A stretch of 64,000 bases of DNA. Source: Bacteroidota bacterium (GTDB taxonomy: Bacteria; Bacteroidota; Bacteroidia; Chitinophagales; JADIYW01). Below are positions 44,281 to 52,512 of this stretch, in pieces. Below the pieces are notes generated by a model, which ran no database searches, was not told where the DNA came from, and saw nothing but the letters and a program-made list of their open reading frames with translations. Where the stretch lies: assembly GCA_016705125.1 (NCBI GenBank), contig JADIYW010000002.1, positions 124,001-188,000 of the forward strand, read 5' to 3'. How positions within the stretch are numbered: the first letter of the stretch is position 1; each line of letters starts with the position of its first letter. A program made the position numbers and the translations under genes.

Positions 44281-46692
44281 CTATTTTAGTTTACATTTTT
44301 TAGCAAAAAATTCAGACATTCCATAAGTAATAAATATTATAGTAATGGAACTTAATGGCATTAAGATTGCAGCAATCATAGGAGAAAGGACGCCTTGCAT
44401 TGCATATTTTAGACCAATAAGATTATACACCACTGAAATTAAAAAACTAAAAATAATTATTTTTCTGCCAATTGTTGCAAATCGAATGAAATCAACCAAA
44501 TTATTTAATTTGGTTGCATCTATTACACCATCACTTGCAGGAGTAAAATTATTATTGGTATCTGATACCACTATTCCAATATCACTCTGCTTTAAAGCTC
44601 CCGCGTCATTTAGTCCATCACCTACCATCATTACTATTTCATTATTCATTTGCAATTTTTGAATATATTGCAACTTTTCTTCTGGACTTTGATTGAAATA
44701 AACAGCACTTTCTTTTCCGAACAATTTTTCAATGTTTATCAATTCATTTGCATTATCTCCAGAAATTAAAGAAACTGAAAATTGTTGCTTTAGCCTTTGT
44801 ATTAGCTTATCCATTCCATTTCGGTATTTGTTGCTGATTACAAAATCGCCAATAATTTTTCCATCTATAGAAACAACCACTTTAGTACCTGATTTATTTA
44901 CATCAAATGACCCTCCAACAAAACTAGGAGAACCCAATTTTATATGACATTCATCTATCCAACCTTCTATCCCATTTCCTTCTATTTCTTTAAAATGATT
45001 CACAAATGACAATCCCTTCTCATTCAAATAACTAAGAACCATCTTACTGGCAGGATGTGCCGAATGCTGCAATAAAGAAGCTAGTTGATGCCTCCTTTCT
45101 GCACTCAAAACAGTACCAATATATCGAACATCTGAATCTGAATTTTGAGTAAGGGTACCTGTTTTGTCAAAAACAATATGCTTTATTTTGGAAAGAGATT
45201 CAATTATTTCAGGTGATTTGAGATAAAATTTATTCAACCCAAATATTCTAACAATATTTCCATAAGTAAAATTAGTAGAAAGCAAAAGGGCACAAGGACA
45301 AGCAACTATTAAAACACTGGTAATTGCGTTCCACATCAATTGCTCCTTACCATTTAAATACCAATAAAAACCTGCTAAAAAACCAACAAATAAGACGAAA
45401 TAGGTGAAATATTTCCCTATGATATCAAAATTACTTTCTTTTATTCCTTTATCTTTACTAAAAACTGGATTATTCCATAAATTGGTAAGGTAACTTTGTG
45501 AAACTTCCTTTACAACCAACAATTCTAAAATTCCACCTATTTGTCTGCCGCCAGCATAAACCAACTCTCCAACATTTAAAGCAATTGGCAAACTTTCGCC
45601 ACTCACAAAACTATAATCAATTTTTGCTTTTCCTTTCGATAAAATCGCATCCACAGGAATAATTTCGTTTGAATGAATTTGTATAATATCACCTTCTTTA
45701 ATATCAGAAATCTCGACGGGTATAATTATATTATCTTTGATTACATTTAAAGCAATTGGGAAAAATGATTTATAATCTCTATCAAAAGCTATTGTTTGAT
45801 ATGTACGAGATTGCAACCATCTACCAATTAACATAAAAAAGACTATGCCACTTAAACTATCCAAATATCCATTGCTTATTCCATTTGAAATTTCATAAAT
45901 GCTTCTTAAAAAAGTAATAACTAGCGCTATGGAAACTGGCAAATCTATATTTATATATTTATTTTTTAAGCCATTCCATGCAGAAACAAAAAATTCGGAT
46001 GCAGCATAAAATAAAACTGGAATGGATAGCAACAAACTAAACACTTTGAAAAAAATAGAAATTTTTGGCTCTATTAATTTAGAAAAATCTAAATATTCTG
46101 CCAAACTCATCATCATGATATTTCCAAAACAAAAACCAGCTAATCCAATTTTATACCACCTTGAACGGTCAGTTTTTGGCCTGGCATTCGAGGAAAGATC
46201 ATTTAAACTTAAATAGGGCTCATAACCAATATTTGCAAGCGTTTCTACCAATTGTCTTAAAGAAATATCTTTGCTATTAAATGCTATAAAGACTTCTTTT
46301 TTAGTAAAATTAACCCTACTTGAAATTATACCTGGCATTATCTTATATAAATTTTCCAAAAGCCAAAGACAGCTACTACAGTGTATTTGTGGCAGGTAAA
46401 AAGTTATATGGGTTTGTCCATCTGATTGAAAATCAATTAATTTATGCTGAATTTCCACATTTTCAAGAAAGTCGTATTTGTCCTTTCTACTTTCTCTCTT
46501 TTGTACCTGCCCAGGAAACTTATTTAATGCATAATAATCACATAATTCATTCTCATTCAATAATTCATATACGGATTTACATCCATGACAACAAAAATAT
46601 TTCTCCCCAACACTTACATTTTGTGTTGTACATAAATCGCCACAGTGATAGCAATTTACAACTGGCTTAGAAATATTTTGTTTGTTTGCCAT
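44281..46692 (-). CDS. ccoI: Copper-transporting P1B-ATPase, CcoI/FixI-like
   Basis: An 803-residue P-type ATPase. The N-terminus has a Cys-rich domain (NCYHCGDLCTTQNVS, CCHGCKSVYELL) and a heavy-metal-binding site (HCSSCLWLL). The transmembrane CPC metal motif is in VACPCALLL, the phosphorylated Asp in FDKTGTLTQNS, and the hinge in MMVGDGLNDAGALKQSD. CcoI delivers copper for CuB of the cbb3 oxidase. It lies in the oxidase operon, which confirms the specific role over a general copper-export role. Confidence 0.93.
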   Translation of the reverse strand: MANKQNISKPVVNCYHCGDLCTTQNVSVGEKYFCCHGCKSVYELLNENELCDYYALNKFPGQVQKRESRKDKYDFLENVEIQHKLIDFQSDGQTHITFYLPQIHCSSCLWLLENLYKIMPGIISSRVNFTKKEVFIAFNSKDISLRQLVETLANIGYEPYLSLNDLSSNARPKTDRSRWYKIGLAGFCFGNIMMMSLAEYLDFSKLIEPKISIFFKVFSLLLSIPVLFYAASEFFVSAWNGLKNKYINIDLPVSIALVITFLRSIYEISNGISNGYLDSLSGIVFFMLIGRWLQSRTYQTIAFDRDYKSFFPIALNVIKDNIIIPVEISDIKEGDIIQIHSNEIIPVDAILSKGKAKIDYSFVSGESLPIALNVGELVYAGGRQIGGILELLVVKEVSQSYLTNLWNNPVFSKDKGIKESNFDIIGKYFTYFVLFVGFLAGFYWYLNGKEQLMWNAITSVLIVACPCALLLSTNFTYGNIVRIFGLNKFYLKSPEIIESLSKIKHIVFDKTGTLTQNSDSDVRYIGTVLSAERRHQLASLLQHSAHPASKMVLSYLNEKGLSFVNHFKEIEGNGIEGWIDECHIKLGSPSFVGGSFDVNKSGTKVVVSIDGKIIGDFVISNKYRNGMDKLIQRLKQQFSVSLISGDNANELINIEKLFGKESAVYFNQSPEEKLQYIQKLQMNNEIVMMVGDGLNDAGALKQSDIGIVVSDTNNNFTPASDGVIDATKLNNLVDFIRFATIGRKIIIFSFLISVVYNLIGLKYAMQGVLSPMIAAILMPLSSITIIFITYGMSEFFAKKCKLK

Positions 46693-46698
46693 TATAAA

Positions 46699-47142
46699 TT
46701 AAACATGTTTTATTGTCAAAACTGGACATGTTGCACCTCGCAAAACCGACTCAGCAACACTGCCCATGAGCAATCGTCCCAAACCCTTTCTACCATGAGT
46801 ACCCATCACAATTAAATCAAACCCATCTTTCTTTTGTGTATTTACAATAAATTCCGCTGGATCGTTATCTAATTCAATTTTATAAACAATATTGTATTCT
46901 GGATAAAGACTCCTAATCGCTTTTAGCTTTTGTTCCAAGGCGTCTTCTGTCGTTTTTCTTATTTCATCGGACTTTACATCATAGTAGGTAAACCCATTAG
47001 GGTCAATAAAATAGGGCAACTGAATAATGTGTAAAAGGGTTATCTCAGTATCATTGTCAGCCATTTTCAAGGCAAATAATAAGGACTCTTCCGCATTTTT
47101 AGAAAAGTCGTAGGGACAAAGTATTTTGCTAAATTTTTTCAT
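46699..47142 (-). CDS. Universal stress protein
   Basis: 147 residues of the UspA fold: KILCPYDFSKNAEESLLFAL at the start, and GTHGRKGLGRLLMGSVAESV near the end, an ATP-binding G-x2-G-x9-G(S/T) motif. I choose the ATG at 47140-47142, since a longer reading starts at TTG with no family support. Usp proteins bind ATP and respond to stress, often low oxygen. It lies 68 nt downstream of the Rrf2 gene and 6 nt upstream of ccoI, so it is probably in the oxidase operon. Confidence 0.9.
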   Translation of the reverse strand: MKKFSKILCPYDFSKNAEESLLFALKMADNDTEITLLHIIQLPYFIDPNGFTYYDVKSDEIRKTTEDALEQKLKAIRSLYPEYNIVYKIELDNDPAEFIVNTQKKDGFDLIVMGTHGRKGLGRLLMGSVAESVLRGATCPVLTIKHV

Positions 47143-47210
47143 ATTGTATTTATTTTTAATTAAAACCAAATAATATTAATATCCTTTTATCTTTTTTTAT
47201 TGCTAACAAA

Positions 47211-47645
47211 TCATTCATTTTTTAGAAAAAACTTACCTGAGTCTAATTTCTCATTAAAATCTCCTATTGTATTATTTTCTATCATGTGAATTAATCTTTT
47301 TTTTATTTCCTTAAATTCAAAATGGACAGGGCAAGGATTTTTTTCAGAACAAGCTTTTAAACCCAAAACACAATCTGAATACAATTTATCACCATCCATT
47401 GCTTTTACTATATCAGAAATACTAATTTTAAAATCCCTTTCCGTCATATAAAACCCTCCATTTGGCCCTTTAATTGACTGTACTAACCTCTTGCGTCCTA
47501 ATTCCTGCATTATTTTTGCAATAAAATGTTCCGGAGAATCCGTTCCCTTTGCTATTTCCTTTACTCCTACCCTTGTTTCTTCCTTTGATTTTTGAGCCAC
47601 AAAAATCATCGCTTTAATCGCATATTCACAAGTTTTAGAAAACAT
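47211..47645 (-). CDS. Rrf2-family Fe-S transcriptional regulator
   Basis: A 144-residue regulator. The Rrf2 winged helix is at about 1-80 (YAIKAMIFVAQKS ... GPNGGFYM). Three cysteines DCVLGLKACSEKNPC (C-x6-C-x5-C) at about 91-105 would hold an iron-sulfur cluster, as in IscR and NsrR. At the head of the cbb3 operon it is a good candidate for an oxygen or nitric-oxide sensor controlling the genes that follow. There is a TATATTTG promoter element upstream. Confidence 0.88.
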   Translation of the reverse strand: MFSKTCEYAIKAMIFVAQKSKEETRVGVKEIAKGTDSPEHFIAKIMQELGRKRLVQSIKGPNGGFYMTERDFKISISDIVKAMDGDKLYSDCVLGLKACSEKNPCPVHFEFKEIKKRLIHMIENNTIGDFNEKLDSGKFFLKNE

Positions 47646-47671
47646 CTATCCGTCCATTTTTATTTACGATT

Positions 47672-47679
47672 CAAATATA
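47672..47679 (-). promoter_or_regulatory. Candidate -7 element of the Rrf2 promoter
   Basis: Read on the minus strand this is TATATTTG, an exact TAnnTTTG match, 27 nt before the Rrf2 start. No good -33 TTTG is visible at the usual spacing, so strength is uncertain or activator-dependent. Confidence 0.45.
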
Positions 47680-47938
47680 AATCTAATATTTTAAAATTAA
47701 AAGAGTTTATTATCTTTTATTATCCACAATTTAAAAATACATGACCATCATCATCATATATCGCTAATCTTCAATTATTTACAAAAAATTAAAAAATTGG
47801 AGTAATTACTATTTAATAATAAATAAAAGTTGGAACTTATGCTTCAACAAAAAATATTAAACAACAAATAGTAAATCCTACAAAAAATTAAAAAATTAAC
47901 TAAAAACCAATTTTATCCTTATTTTTAGCAAAAATTAA

Positions 47939-48553
47939 ATGAAATTAAAAATGAAAAAATTTATTTTACTTTTACTACTTGTTTCATCAAAGACCGTTTT
48001 TGCCCAAACAAACTATATGGATGAAATTGTAAGTGAATCATGCGATTGTATTGAACATATTTCAAAAGAATTAGACTCCGAAACCTATACCATGCAATTG
48101 GGACTTTGTATGATAAAAGCCTCTATGCCCTACAAAAAGCAATTGAAAAAAGACCATAATATAAACCTAGATAATATAATTAAAGACGCTGAAAAATTAG
48201 GCGAAGTAATAGGCGTTCAATTGGCTCTAACCTGTCCAGAAGCCCTAATGTTTGCAACTGAACAAATTGAAGGAACTGAAGATAAAGATAACGAAGGAAT
48301 GTTTATTATTGGAACTATAACTAAAGTAGAAACAGAACAATTTGTTGTATTTACATTAAAAGATGGAATGGGAAAATCGGCTAAATACTATTGGATTTAT
48401 GGAATTGAAACTGATGAGGATTTAGTAGCTATTTATAAAGATTTAATTGGAGAAAAAGTAAATCTAGATTATGAAATGGTAGATATTTTTGATCCAAAAA
48501 TTGGAGAATATCGGTCTTGCAATGTTATTACGGCTTTTGCATTTGTAAACTAA
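47939..48553 (+). CDS. Secreted hypothetical protein
   Basis: A 204-residue protein with a signal peptide (KKFILLLLLVSSKTVFAQ). The N-terminal part has SESCDCIEHISKELDSETYT and a second Cys pair region, and the C-terminal half (GTITKVETEQFVVFTLKDGMG) is a beta-rich domain of about 80 residues. I do not recognise the family. A second ATG 12 nt downstream (MKKFILL) is equally possible. The next gene starts 11 nt after its stop. Confidence 0.65.
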   Translation: MKLKMKKFILLLLLVSSKTVFAQTNYMDEIVSESCDCIEHISKELDSETYTMQLGLCMIKASMPYKKQLKKDHNINLDNIIKDAEKLGEVIGVQLALTCPEALMFATEQIEGTEDKDNEGMFIIGTITKVETEQFVVFTLKDGMGKSAKYYWIYGIETDEDLVAIYKDLIGEKVNLDYEMVDIFDPKIGEYRSCNVITAFAFVN

Positions 48554-48564
48554 AAAAATTAAAT

Positions 48565-49611
48565 ATGATAACAGCAAAAGGATATGCAACCCACTCCCCT
48601 TCTGACAAATTAAAACCTTGGAATTTCGAAAGGAGAGAAATTGGACCAAATGATGTAAAAATAGAAATTTTATTTTCAGGGGTTTGCCATTCAGATATCC
48701 ATCAAGCGCGAAGCGAATGGTTTCCAGGCATTTACCCTATGGTGCCTGGCCATGAAATAGTAGGAAGAATAACCGAAATTGGTTCTGCAATTACTAAATT
48801 TAAAATAAATCAATTGGCGGGAGTTGGTTGTATGGTAGATTCATGCCAACAATGCAATAATTGCCAAAAAGGTTTTGAGCAGTTCTGCGAAGTAGGAAAA
48901 ACAGTTTTCACCTATAATTCATTGGAAAAAGACGGAAAAACACCCACTTACGGGGGTTATTCTAATATAATTGTGGTAAACGAAAATTTTGTTTTGAGTG
49001 TTTCTGACAAATTGCCACTCGAGGGCGTTGCTCCTTTATTATGCGCCGGAATTACGACTTACTCCCCAATTCGGAAATGGAATATTGGAAAAGGACACAA
49101 AGTGGCAGTACTCGGTTTGGGTGGATTAGGACACATGGCCGTAAAATTTGCGGTTGCTTTTGGAGCTGAAGTAAGTGTTTTAAGCACTTCTCCAGACAAA
49201 GAACAAGATGCTTATAAACTTGGAGCACATAATTTTTACCATACAAAAGATGAAGAGCAAGTAAAACAACTTACAAACCAATTCGATTTTATAATCGATA
49301 CGGTTTCGGCAGCGCATAATTACGATATGTACCTAAAAATGTTGGCCGCAAATGGTGTTCAAATTTTAGTTGGAATTCCATCTACGCCAATTCAATTCAG
49401 CGGGTTTTCGCTACTTACTAACGGTCGAAGTATTTCTGCATCTTCCATCGGAGGTATTCCTGAAACACAAGAAATGCTAGATTTTTGTGCATTACATAAT
49501 ATCGTTTCGGATATAGAACTAATAAATATAAATTATATCAACGAAGCATACGAAAGAGTTCTGAAAAGCGATGTAAAATATAGATTTGTAATCGATTGCA
49601 GCACATTATAG
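48565..49611 (+). CDS. Zinc-dependent alcohol dehydrogenase (YahK/CAD type)
   Basis: 348 residues when started at ATG 48565, which gives the family start MITAKGYATHSPSDKL. Catalytic zinc ligands are Cys41, His63-Glu64 and the structural zinc set Cys94, Cys97, Cys100 and Cys108 (DSCQQCNNCQKGFEQFC). GLGGLGHMAVKFAVAFG is the Rossmann NAD(P) loop. This resembles NADP-dependent aldehyde reductases such as YahK. Aldehyde substrate is not known. It follows the secreted hypothetical gene in the same direction. Confidence 0.93.
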   Translation: MITAKGYATHSPSDKLKPWNFERREIGPNDVKIEILFSGVCHSDIHQARSEWFPGIYPMVPGHEIVGRITEIGSAITKFKINQLAGVGCMVDSCQQCNNCQKGFEQFCEVGKTVFTYNSLEKDGKTPTYGGYSNIIVVNENFVLSVSDKLPLEGVAPLLCAGITTYSPIRKWNIGKGHKVAVLGLGGLGHMAVKFAVAFGAEVSVLSTSPDKEQDAYKLGAHNFYHTKDEEQVKQLTNQFDFIIDTVSAAHNYDMYLKMLAANGVQILVGIPSTPIQFSGFSLLTNGRSISASSIGGIPETQEMLDFCALHNIVSDIELININYINEAYERVLKSDVKYRFVIDCSTL

Positions 49612-49967
49612 ACTCGTAGAGTCGAGATTTTTAGATTTTAGACTTTTTTAGTTATTAAGTTAGTGAGTTATTGATTATTGGCTTATTTTTTTATTCATCA
49701 TTAAAAATTCAACATTCTTAAAGTCTTGTTTCTTGACTCTTGGTTCCATCCAACATTCCAAAAGTCTTGGTTCTTAACTCTTCTTTCTATTAAACATTAA
49801 AAATTAAGCATTCAACATTTTACTTGTCTTGATTCTTTTTTCTAAAAATCTTGTCTCTATTCAAAATTAAGCATTTAACATTAACCATTAATATTGCTGT
49901 TATTTTTTTGCTAAACAAAAAATGAATTCATTAATTATTGCTATTTTTGTACAAATAATATACATTT
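49612..49967. repeat. Intergenic word-like repeat region
   Basis: A 356-nt gap with no gene. It starts with ACTCGTAGAGTCGAG, a short inverted repeat (CTCG/CGAG), then AGTTATTAAGTTAGTGAGTTATTG, then many copies of CATTAAAAATTCAACATTC-like words and of TCTTGATTCTT/TCTTGACTCTTGG words, ending near 49905. The order of word families matches 14455-14712. The last 60 nt before 49968 are plain AT-rich sequence and presumably hold the promoter. Confidence 0.7.
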
Positions 49968-51086
49968 ATGACAAAGTTAAACCCAACTATTGTTTGGATT
50001 TTAAGAGGAATTATTGCTTTCCTATTCGTATTTTCTGCCATATCCAAACTATTTCCTATTGAGGCATTTGAGAAACAATTGGTCGATTTAAAAATCACTA
50101 ATTGGTGTTTAGCACCAGCACTGGCAAGAGCTATCATCGCATGGGAATTATTCTTGGGCCTCTGTTTTTTGCAAAATCACTTCTTCAAAAAGTTTATTAT
50201 TCCATTAACCGTTGGTTTATTGGTCGCCTTTTGTATTCATCTGGGATACCAAATATTTTTATACGGAAATGAAGGAAATTGTGGCTGTATGGGACAATTA
50301 ATACCTATGACGCCATTGCAAGCCATTATAAAAAACATTATTGCGCTTATATTAATTGGTATAATTTACTTAAATACACCAAACAAAAAAAACAGTCTTC
50401 ACCGATATCCTACTATCATTTTAATCATTTGCTATGTATTTATTTTTGGATATTTCCAATCTGTTTGTTGCTGCGATACAACCCCAATTTTGCCTTCAAA
50501 TTGGACAAATACAAATACTGACACTACAAATACTTTAATAGACAATCAAACAATTAGCACCAACGACACCGCACGAACATTAGTTAATCAACCAGCTACC
50601 ATTAAAACTAAAAAAGACTCAACCAAAAAAAATACACCAGTTAATACACCAATTAGCACACCAAGTATTCCAAAAACTGTTTCTGTATTTGCCCCTTATA
50701 CTCAATTTAGTGGTGGAAAAACGGTAAATTTAGATGAAGGAAAAAAATTAGTTTGTGTATTTAATACCATGTGCGACCATTGTATGGATGCGGCTAAAAA
50801 AATAACTGATTTGGCAAAAACAACAAAAACGCCTCCAGTTTATGTTTTATTTTGGAGCGAAAACAATTCCAAGGGCGAAAAATTAGAAAAAGAGATAGAA
50901 GAATTTTACAAATATGCTGGAAATAGTTACCCATATACTGTAATTGAAACACCTGCATTCTTTAGGTTATTGGGTAATGCACCATCGCCACCAAGAATCG
51001 CCGTTTTGTCGGAAGGCAATGTAGTTGGAGATTTTTCAGAAGAAAGTTTGACAAAGGACGCACTTACAAGAGCATACAATTTTTAA
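49968..51086 (+). CDS. DoxX/MauE-like membrane protein with C-terminal thioredoxin-like domain
   Basis: 372 residues. Residues 1-165 form a four-helix membrane domain of the DoxX/MauE group (IIAFLFVFSAISKLFPIEAF, WELFLGLCFL, GNEGNCGCMGQ, IIALILIGIIYL). A Thr/Ser/Asn-rich linker at 170-230 leads to a thioredoxin-like fold near 235-372 with a reactive pair VFNTMCDHCMD. This architecture suggests membrane-linked disulfide chemistry, perhaps feeding electrons to an envelope protein. The full set of redox partners is not in the window. The next gene starts 8 nt later. Confidence 0.8.
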   Translation: MTKLNPTIVWILRGIIAFLFVFSAISKLFPIEAFEKQLVDLKITNWCLAPALARAIIAWELFLGLCFLQNHFFKKFIIPLTVGLLVAFCIHLGYQIFLYGNEGNCGCMGQLIPMTPLQAIIKNIIALILIGIIYLNTPNKKNSLHRYPTIILIICYVFIFGYFQSVCCCDTTPILPSNWTNTNTDTTNTLIDNQTISTNDTARTLVNQPATIKTKKDSTKKNTPVNTPISTPSIPKTVSVFAPYTQFSGGKTVNLDEGKKLVCVFNTMCDHCMDAAKKITDLAKTTKTPPVYVLFWSENNSKGEKLEKEIEEFYKYAGNSYPYTVIETPAFFRLLGNAPSPPRIAVLSEGNVVGDFSEESLTKDALTRAYNF

Positions 51087-51094
51087 TTAAATAC

Positions 51095-52276
51095 ATGAAT
51101 TATACATCATTAAAAGAATTAATTGAAATTGATTCACCAACAGGATTCACCCATATTGCAGCTGAATATTGTTTCAATTATTTAAAAAATTTAGGTTTTA
51201 ACCCTACCTATACCATTAAAGGTGCAGTAAAATGCAGTTTGGGTGAAAATCCAACGCTTTGTATTGCAGGGCATTTAGATACTTTAGGCGCTATTATAAG
51301 TTCAATTAATGGTGATGGAACTTTATCCATTTCGCTTCTTGGTGGACTTTCGATGAATATGGCCGAAGGTGAGTATTGCCGAATCCATACCCACGAAGGT
51401 CGAATTTATACTGGCACGCTCTTGCTCAACAATCCTTCTGCACATGCCAATAAAGATTTGGATTCGACGAAAAGGAATATTGAATCCATGCATATCAGGT
51501 TAGATGAATTGGTAGAAAACAAAAATGATGTTTTAAAATTAGGCATTCAAGTTGGCGATATTATTGCATTTGACACCCGATATCAGGAATTAGAAAGCGG
51601 TTTTATAAAATCGAGGTATTTAGATAATAAAGCAGGTTGTTTTGTATTATTTGAAATAGCTGAAAGGGCAAAAAAAATGGAAAAATCATTTCCTGTGGAG
51701 TTGTTTTTTTCTAATTATGAAGAAGTTGGACATGGCGCATCAGGTGGATTTGCGCCAACAATTAAAGACATGTTGGTGATTGATATGGGCGTAGTTGGCC
51801 ATAATGTAGAGGGCAAGGAAACTGCTTGTTCTATTTGTGCAAAGGACAGTACCGGCCCTTATGACTATAATTTTAGAAAAGAATTGGTAGAGTTGTGCCG
51901 AAAAAACAATATCCCATACAATGTCGATATTTATCCATTTTATGGAAGCGATGGAAGTGCAGCACTTCGGGCTGGCAACCAATTTAGAGTAGCATTAATT
52001 GGAATGGGAGTTGCAGCATCTCATGGCGTGGAGCGCACCCACAAAAAAGGCATTGAAGCAACACTTGATTTGTGTATGGCTTATATTGAGGGGTTGCATT
52101 TTGCCGAAAGACGCGGGGGGGGGGGGGGGGGGCGGGGGGGTGAACCCCCCTACTTACAAAATAATTTAAACTACAAAATCCCCAACAACAATTCAGCAGG
52201 TCTCGCAATTACTGCCTTATTGCCATTTATAACTATTGGTCTTTCTATCAAAATTGGATTTTCAATCATTATATAA
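51095..52276 (+). CDS. M42-family metallo-aminopeptidase, C-terminus disturbed by poly-G
   Basis: Dinuclear metal peptidase. Metal ligands are visible: His60-x-Asp62 (AGHLDTLG), Asp in RYLDNKAG near 178, Glu-Glu in NYEEVGHGA near 210, Asp in VIDMGV near 228 and His in ASHGVERTHKKG near 310. The natural fold ends around residue 339 (YIEGLHFAERR). Beyond it a run of 18 G (52115-52132) encodes a Gly-rich run, and the frame then runs antisense across the ArsC gene to 52276, which cannot be native. One more G would place a TGA at 52141-52143 in frame. Spacing to the previous gene is 8 nt. Confidence 0.85.
   Translation: MNYTSLKELIEIDSPTGFTHIAAEYCFNYLKNLGFNPTYTIKGAVKCSLGENPTLCIAGHLDTLGAIISSINGDGTLSISLLGGLSMNMAEGEYCRIHTHEGRIYTGTLLLNNPSAHANKDLDSTKRNIESMHIRLDELVENKNDVLKLGIQVGDIIAFDTRYQELESGFIKSRYLDNKAGCFVLFEIAERAKKMEKSFPVELFFSNYEEVGHGASGGFAPTIKDMLVIDMGVVGHNVEGKETACSICAKDSTGPYDYNFRKELVELCRKNNIPYNVDIYPFYGSDGSAALRAGNQFRVALIGMGVAASHGVERTHKKGIEATLDLCMAYIEGLHFAERRGGGGGGRGGEPPYLQNNLNYKIPNNNSAGLAITALLPFITIGLSIKIGFSIII
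52115..52150. repeat. Poly-G tract with adjacent G6/C6 hairpin
   Basis: Eighteen G (52115-52132), one C, seven G, TGAA, then six C (52145-52150). The last G6 and C6 would pair around TGAA. Tract length decides whether the peptidase frame ends at TGA 52141 or runs on. A second poly-G run lies at 56966-56988. Confidence 0.8.
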
Positions 52277-52512
52277 ATCCATTCTGAGTCGGTAAAAATT
52301 TTGCCTTTATATTTTTCGATAAATACGGTTTCCTTTTTACGAATCAAATCGATTGGCTTTATCCCTAATTTTTCTAAAACAATTTTTAATTCCTCGTGTG
52401 TAGGAATTTCTTGTAAATAAGCTTTTATTTCAAATGCTTGTCCACTTTCTTCTAGCAATTGTATGGCGCTTCTACTTTTGCCACACCTTGAATTGTGATA
52501 TACTTGAATCAT
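52171..52512 (-). CDS. ArsC/Spx-family thioredoxin-fold protein
   Basis: A 113-residue protein with the ArsC active site SRCGKSRS (Cys10, with the S/T-R that follows), LIRKKE near 57 and ERPIV near 90 with ARP near 103, supplying the three Arg of ArsC. It is likely an arsenate reductase-like protein, possibly a general thiol protein; no other ars genes are near. Its start overlaps the last base of the prfB stop. The peptidase frame read through the poly-G tract crosses it antisense. Confidence 0.82.
   Translation of the reverse strand: MIQVYHNSRCGKSRSAIQLLEESGQAFEIKAYLQEIPTHEELKIVLEKLGIKPIDLIRKKETVFIEKYKGKIFTDSEWIYIMIENPILIERPIVINGNKAVIARPAELLLGIL

Noticed and set aside
51984..52208. Pro-rich frame on the minus strand across the poly-G tract
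   Set aside because: It is a shadow created by poly-C reading as proline; it overlaps two real genes and has no domain.
52111..52276. Gly-rich C-terminal extension of the M42 peptidase
   Set aside because: It is produced by the poly-G tract and then runs antisense across the ArsC gene; the fold ends near residue 339.
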